Origin: Elusimicrobiota bacterium
GTDB taxonomy: Bacteria; Elusimicrobiota; Elusimicrobia; UBA1565; UBA9628
DNA: 15,880 bases
Direction: 5' to 3'
NCBI GenBank assembly: GCA_028871595.1
Contig: JAGWMT010000049.1
Location: forward strand, 1-15,880
Within the stretch, counting starts at the first letter, position 1. Each line of letters begins with the position of its first letter. Of the stretch, positions 13,467-15,880 are shown one piece after another. The position numbers and the translations under genes were made by a program. The notes below the pieces were generated by a model. That model saw only the letters and a program-made list of their open reading frames with translations. It was not told where the DNA came from and did not search any database.

Positions 13467-14513
13467 TCAGCGGATGATGATGAGCTTTCCGTACGCGGAC
13501 GACCCGCCCGACTGCACGCGCCAGAGGTACAGGCCGCTGGCGACGGCGGCGCCTTCGTCGGTCGCCGCATCCCAGCTGAGTTTTTGGCCCGCGCAGGCGC
13601 AGGCGCATTGCGGCAGCGAGGACGGAATGGGGATCGCGCGCACCTGGCGCCCGGCGACGGTGTAGATTTTGATGGTGCCTTCGCTCGGCAGGTTGGCGAA
13701 GGTGACGCCGCAGGCGCGGCTGCCCTTGGCCGGGTCGCCGCTCGCCGGGTCCCAGGGCACGGGATAGGCGTACGGGACGCCCGCGCTCGCGGCCTGGGCC
13801 GGTCCGATCAGCGAGTAGACGCCCAGGCCCGAGAGCGGCGCCGTCACGCGGTTGCCGGACGCGTCCAGCGTCCCGCCGCCGAGGAGTCCCCAGCGCGCCA
13901 GCGTCTCATCGAGGGCGTAGGCGCCGAGGCCGGATTCAAGGATCGAGGTCCCCGACACGACGCCCCGATCGCCCGGGTCGCTGTAATCGAAGATGAGCCG
14001 GCCTGCGAGCGCCAGCGGCCCGCGATAGACCGCGCCAGACTCGTCGACAGCCGCGATCTCGAGCGTGCGGTCGGGCACGATCTGCATGGGAGAGGGCAAC
14101 GACGAGCCGGCCGCCGCGAGCGCGGCCGGGTCCACTCCGATCGGCGAGACGTCGGGGCTGAAGGTGTAGACCAGGTCGAAGTCGGAGGCCAGAGCGCCCG
14201 CCGGGAGCAGCAAGGACGCGCCGCCCGAGAGCGGGATCAGGTTGTCCATGCCCCGCCTGTACAGCGCGCGCTCGGCGTAGTAGCAGTCGCGCAGATCCGA
14301 GGTCGTGGCGCCCATGGCCGTGGCCGGGTTGATCGAGCACAGGTTCATCTGCCCGATCGAGTCGTTGAGCGTCATCGTCCCCGCGGCGCGAGCCACGCCG
14401 CCGCCCGCGTCGAACATCGTTTTGGACAAAGTCGCCGTTCCCGACGACGCCACCTGGGCGCGGGCGCCGCCGCACAGGCCCAGCGCGAAAGCGGCAAGCA
14501 GGACGGGTTTCAT
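13467..14513 (-). CDS. Secreted protein with FlgD/type IX-like C-terminal tail (348 aa)
   Basis: The start is ATG 14513, overlapping the stop of the PorV-like gene by ATGA; the longer frame upstream is a shadow of that gene. Residues 1-19 are a signal peptide (GGARA then Gln). The middle contains NDSIGQMNLCS, the DCYYAERALYRRG segment and beta-rich sequence of no family I recognise. The last 85 or so residues have the FlgD/Por-tail pattern: TIKIYTVAGRQVR, then LSWDAATDEGAAVASGLYLWRV, ending GKLIIIR. In Bacteroidota such tails direct proteins to the type IX system, and PorV escorts them. Here the gene is translationally coupled to a PorV-family gene, which makes the pair a plausible cargo and carrier. 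Three alternating Cys (303, 305, 307) interrupt the tail, which is unusual. Substrate or partner unknown. Confidence 0.85.
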   Translation of the reverse strand: MKPVLLAAFALGLCGGARAQVASSGTATLSKTMFDAGGGVARAAGTMTLNDSIGQMNLCSINPATAMGATTSDLRDCYYAERALYRRGMDNLIPLSGGASLLLPAGALASDFDLVYTFSPDVSPIGVDPAALAAAGSSLPSPMQIVPDRTLEIAAVDESGAVYRGPLALAGRLIFDYSDPGDRGVVSGTSILESGLGAYALDETLARWGLLGGGTLDASGNRVTAPLSGLGVYSLIGPAQAASAGVPYAYPVPWDPASGDPAKGSRACGVTFANLPSEGTIKIYTVAGRQVRAIPIPSSLPQCACACAGQKLSWDAATDEGAAVASGLYLWRVQSGGSSAYGKLIIIR

Positions 14514-15460
14514 TTCGTCTTTCCTCCGAAGGTGAAGGTCGCGGCCAGGAGATGGCGCACGCCCAGATCGCCGTGCGGGTCCACCGCGTAATCGAAGGAG
14601 AAGCGCCCGTGCTTCAAGCCGAAGCCCGCGCGCGGACCGAGCGGCGTGTCGCCGCCGGTGCGCCAGCCGAGGCGCAGGGCCGCGGTTTCGGCCAGCACGT
14701 ACTCGACGCCGAAGCCGATCTCCGGCGCGTCGTCCTGGGGCAGTCCGACATCGAAGGTCGCCAGCACCGGCCGGCCCGCGGTCCGGCGGAAGTCGTAGGC
14801 GAGGCCTAAGTCCAGCTCGCGAGGCAGAGGAAAGGACGTCTCCCGGAACTTGAGAGCCGGCCCCAGGTTCTTGAGCGCCGCGCCGAGCGTGGCGCCCTTC
14901 GACCAGGGCCCGGCCGCGCCGGAAAGGTCGGCTTGAACGCCCAGGTCCAGCGCCGCTCCCTGGGCGCTGACGCCCGCCAGTTCCTGACGGATCCACTTGA
15001 GCTGCGCGCCGACGCTCACTCCCGGCCTGCCGACCGCGGCCGTGCTCAAACGCGCGCCCGCGGCCGCCGCCAGCGCCGTATCCGCCGCCGCGACGGACCC
15101 GGACGCTCCGCCCGACGCGTCGTAGCCCTCCGCGCTCGCGCTGAGCCTCGTATAAGAGAAAGCCGCTCCCCAGCCCGGCCGCACCGGTCCAGCCGCCGTC
15201 ACATGCTGCTGGTCGATGCCCTGATACTGGCGGTTGTACATCAGGGCCGCGGCGGGGCGCTCCACGCGCGGCAGCCCCGCCGGGTTCCAGTACGCGGCGA
15301 AGGCGTCGTCAGCCGCGGCCGTGAACGCGTCGCCCATCGCCGTCGCCCGCGGCCCCGCGCCCAAACGCAGGAACTCCGCCGCCGAGGTGCCCGTGTCCCG
15401 CGCGAAGGCCGGCATCGAGAGGGGAAGGAGCAGGAGAGCCGCGGCCCGGGGCAATTTCAT
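14510..15460 (-). CDS. PorV/PorQ-family outer-membrane beta-barrel protein (316 aa)
   Basis: The start is ATG 15460 (MKLPRAAALLLLP), giving a signal peptide that ends near residue 20 (PAFARD). Residues 24-63 are the family signature: GTSAAEFLRLGAGPRA, GDAFTAAADDAFAAYWNPAGL. The rest alternates as in a barrel and ends HLLAATFTFGGKTK. It is a paralogue of the protein at 6299-7294 (same GTSAA, ADD and NPAGL landmarks) but clearly diverged. It heads the second surface operon and is coupled by ATGA to the gene for the secreted FlgD/type IX-like-tail protein. A role in carrying or anchoring secreted proteins at the outer membrane is inferred from that context. No ribosome site precedes the ATG; TATTAT six nt upstream could be a -10 box of a leaderless message. 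Confidence 0.87.
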   Translation of the reverse strand: MKLPRAAALLLLPLSMPAFARDTGTSAAEFLRLGAGPRATAMGDAFTAAADDAFAAYWNPAGLPRVERPAAALMYNRQYQGIDQQHVTAAGPVRPGWGAAFSYTRLSASAEGYDASGGASGSVAAADTALAAAAGARLSTAAVGRPGVSVGAQLKWIRQELAGVSAQGAALDLGVQADLSGAAGPWSKGATLGAALKNLGPALKFRETSFPLPRELDLGLAYDFRRTAGRPVLATFDVGLPQDDAPEIGFGVEYVLAETAALRLGWRTGGDTPLGPRAGFGLKHGRFSFDYAVDPHGDLGVRHLLAATFTFGGKTK

Positions 15461-15718
15461 GCCGCCATAATAACCGGCGTCGCTTCAATCCCGCTTATTC
15501 AGTGCTTGGCCAATCCTTAAAACATCGGCTTGCCTCGATTGACGCCGCGCGCGAGCCGAGATTTCATCGGAACCTCACGGCGCGCTTGCAGATGCGCAGA
15601 GCTTCACCATCTCCAGCGTCGAAGGCCGAGCATGGCCTGGAGGCAGAAGGCGTCGCCGCGCCGAACATCATCATAACCACGCGAAGTTCCCCGGAGGGTT
15701 CTTTCACGGTAAGCGCTG
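15461..15718. other. Intergenic stretch before the IS end
   Basis: I see no convincing gene. It should hold the promoter of the minus-strand PorV-like gene; TATTAT (15467-15472, minus strand) is the only -10-like box close to the start and no -35 partner fits. Short frames on both strands run across the IS boundary and look like chance. Confidence 0.5.
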
Positions 15719-15880
15719 ATAATGTCGGCGCTATTGATACGCGCTTAAATAATGTCCTATTCTGTGGACATGAGACCATTTGGCAGCCCCGCTCAGTTGG
15801 AAGATCGACGTCTTCATGCTGTCAGTCTGCTTGAAAAAGGACTTCAGCCTTTTGAGATTGCTCGGAAGCTCAAGGTCGAC
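15719..15880 (+). mobile_element. Left end of an IS630-like insertion sequence (partial)
   Basis: The transposase start is at 15770, so the terminal repeat should lie shortly before it. ATAATGTC appears at 15719-15726 and again at 15749-15756, 30 bp apart, as terminal or subterminal transposase sites often do. IS630-type elements insert at TA, and a TA falls at 15720-15721. The exact end cannot be fixed without the right end. Confidence 0.45.
15770..15880 (+). CDS. IS630-like transposase, N-terminal 37 residues (runs off the window)
   Basis: The ATG at 15770 opens a frame that stays open to the window edge. The peptide begins MRPFGSPAQLEDRR and continues HAVSLLEKGLQPFEIARKLKVD. This is the usual start of IS630-family transposases: a 'MRP.GSP..LE.RR' leader, then the first helices of a helix-turn-helix DNA-binding domain. 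The DDE catalytic domain would follow outside the window. Base composition here is less GC-rich than in the neighbouring genes, as expected for a transferred element. Because only the first domain is visible, I cannot say whether the gene is intact. Confidence 0.75.
   Translation, partial: MRPFGSPAQLEDRRLHAVSLLEKGLQPFEIARKLKVD

Noticed and set aside
12342..14591. A 749-codon open frame on the plus strand
   Set aside because: It lies opposite two genes with signal peptides, ribosome sites and recognisable domains; its product is Arg/Gly/Ala-rich low-complexity sequence, as expected from the antisense strand of GC-rich genes.
15502..15834. A 110-codon plus-strand frame before the transposase
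   Set aside because: It crosses the putative IS end and overlaps the transposase start in another frame, and shows no signal, domain or ribosome site.
1..15880. CRISPR array
   Set aside because: No series of short direct repeats with unique spacers is seen on either strand; the repeats present are coding.

Overview
The window is GC-rich and densely packed. Genes are often joined by ATGA or GTGA stop/start overlaps. The surface-protein families (PorV/PorQ-type barrels, proteins with an N-terminal 'YQGRL' domain and repeated 'GDGSxLTG' and 'VGIGTxxP' motifs, and a secreted protein with a FlgD/type IX-like C-terminal tail) together suggest an environmental Gram-negative bacterium. Elusimicrobiota is my best guess, from gene content only; no phylogenetic marker is present.

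Layout. (1) Positions 7294 to 1, minus strand: a surface-protein operon. In order of transcription it holds a PorV/PorQ-like barrel, a 289-aa secreted YQGRL protein, a 1705-aa modular fibre/adhesin-like YQGRL protein, and the start of another secreted protein that leaves the window. (2) Positions 7295-7422: an AT-rich divergent control region with a perfect hairpin, a palindrome and a 9-bp direct repeat. (3) Positions 7423-11413: a regulatory block. It holds a TPR lipoprotein coupled to a sensor histidine kinase (plus strand), a convergent pair of response regulators (minus strand; one CheY-like, one OmpR-type with a degenerate receiver), and an ECF sigma factor coupled to a zinc-type anti-sigma factor (plus strand). 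(4) Positions 11404-12200: a poorly coding island that starts with the 5' half of an initiator tRNA gene cut at the anticodon. It continues with an intrinsic terminator and one convincing small gene of 61 aa. (5) Positions 15460-12210, minus strand: a second surface-protein operon with a PorV/PorQ-like barrel, a secreted protein with a FlgD/type IX-like tail, and a 413-aa YQGRL protein carrying an internal 126-bp repeat. (6) Positions 15461-15880: an intergenic stretch running into the left end of an IS630-like insertion sequence, whose transposase starts at 15770.

How it may work together. Both surface operons begin with a PorV-like barrel and carry YQGRL-domain proteins plus a protein of the 'SIGQ' type, so they look like two versions of one outer-surface export or display cassette. 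The kinase, two regulators and ECF sigma/anti-sigma pair lie between them and are reasonable candidates to control them, but only proximity supports this.
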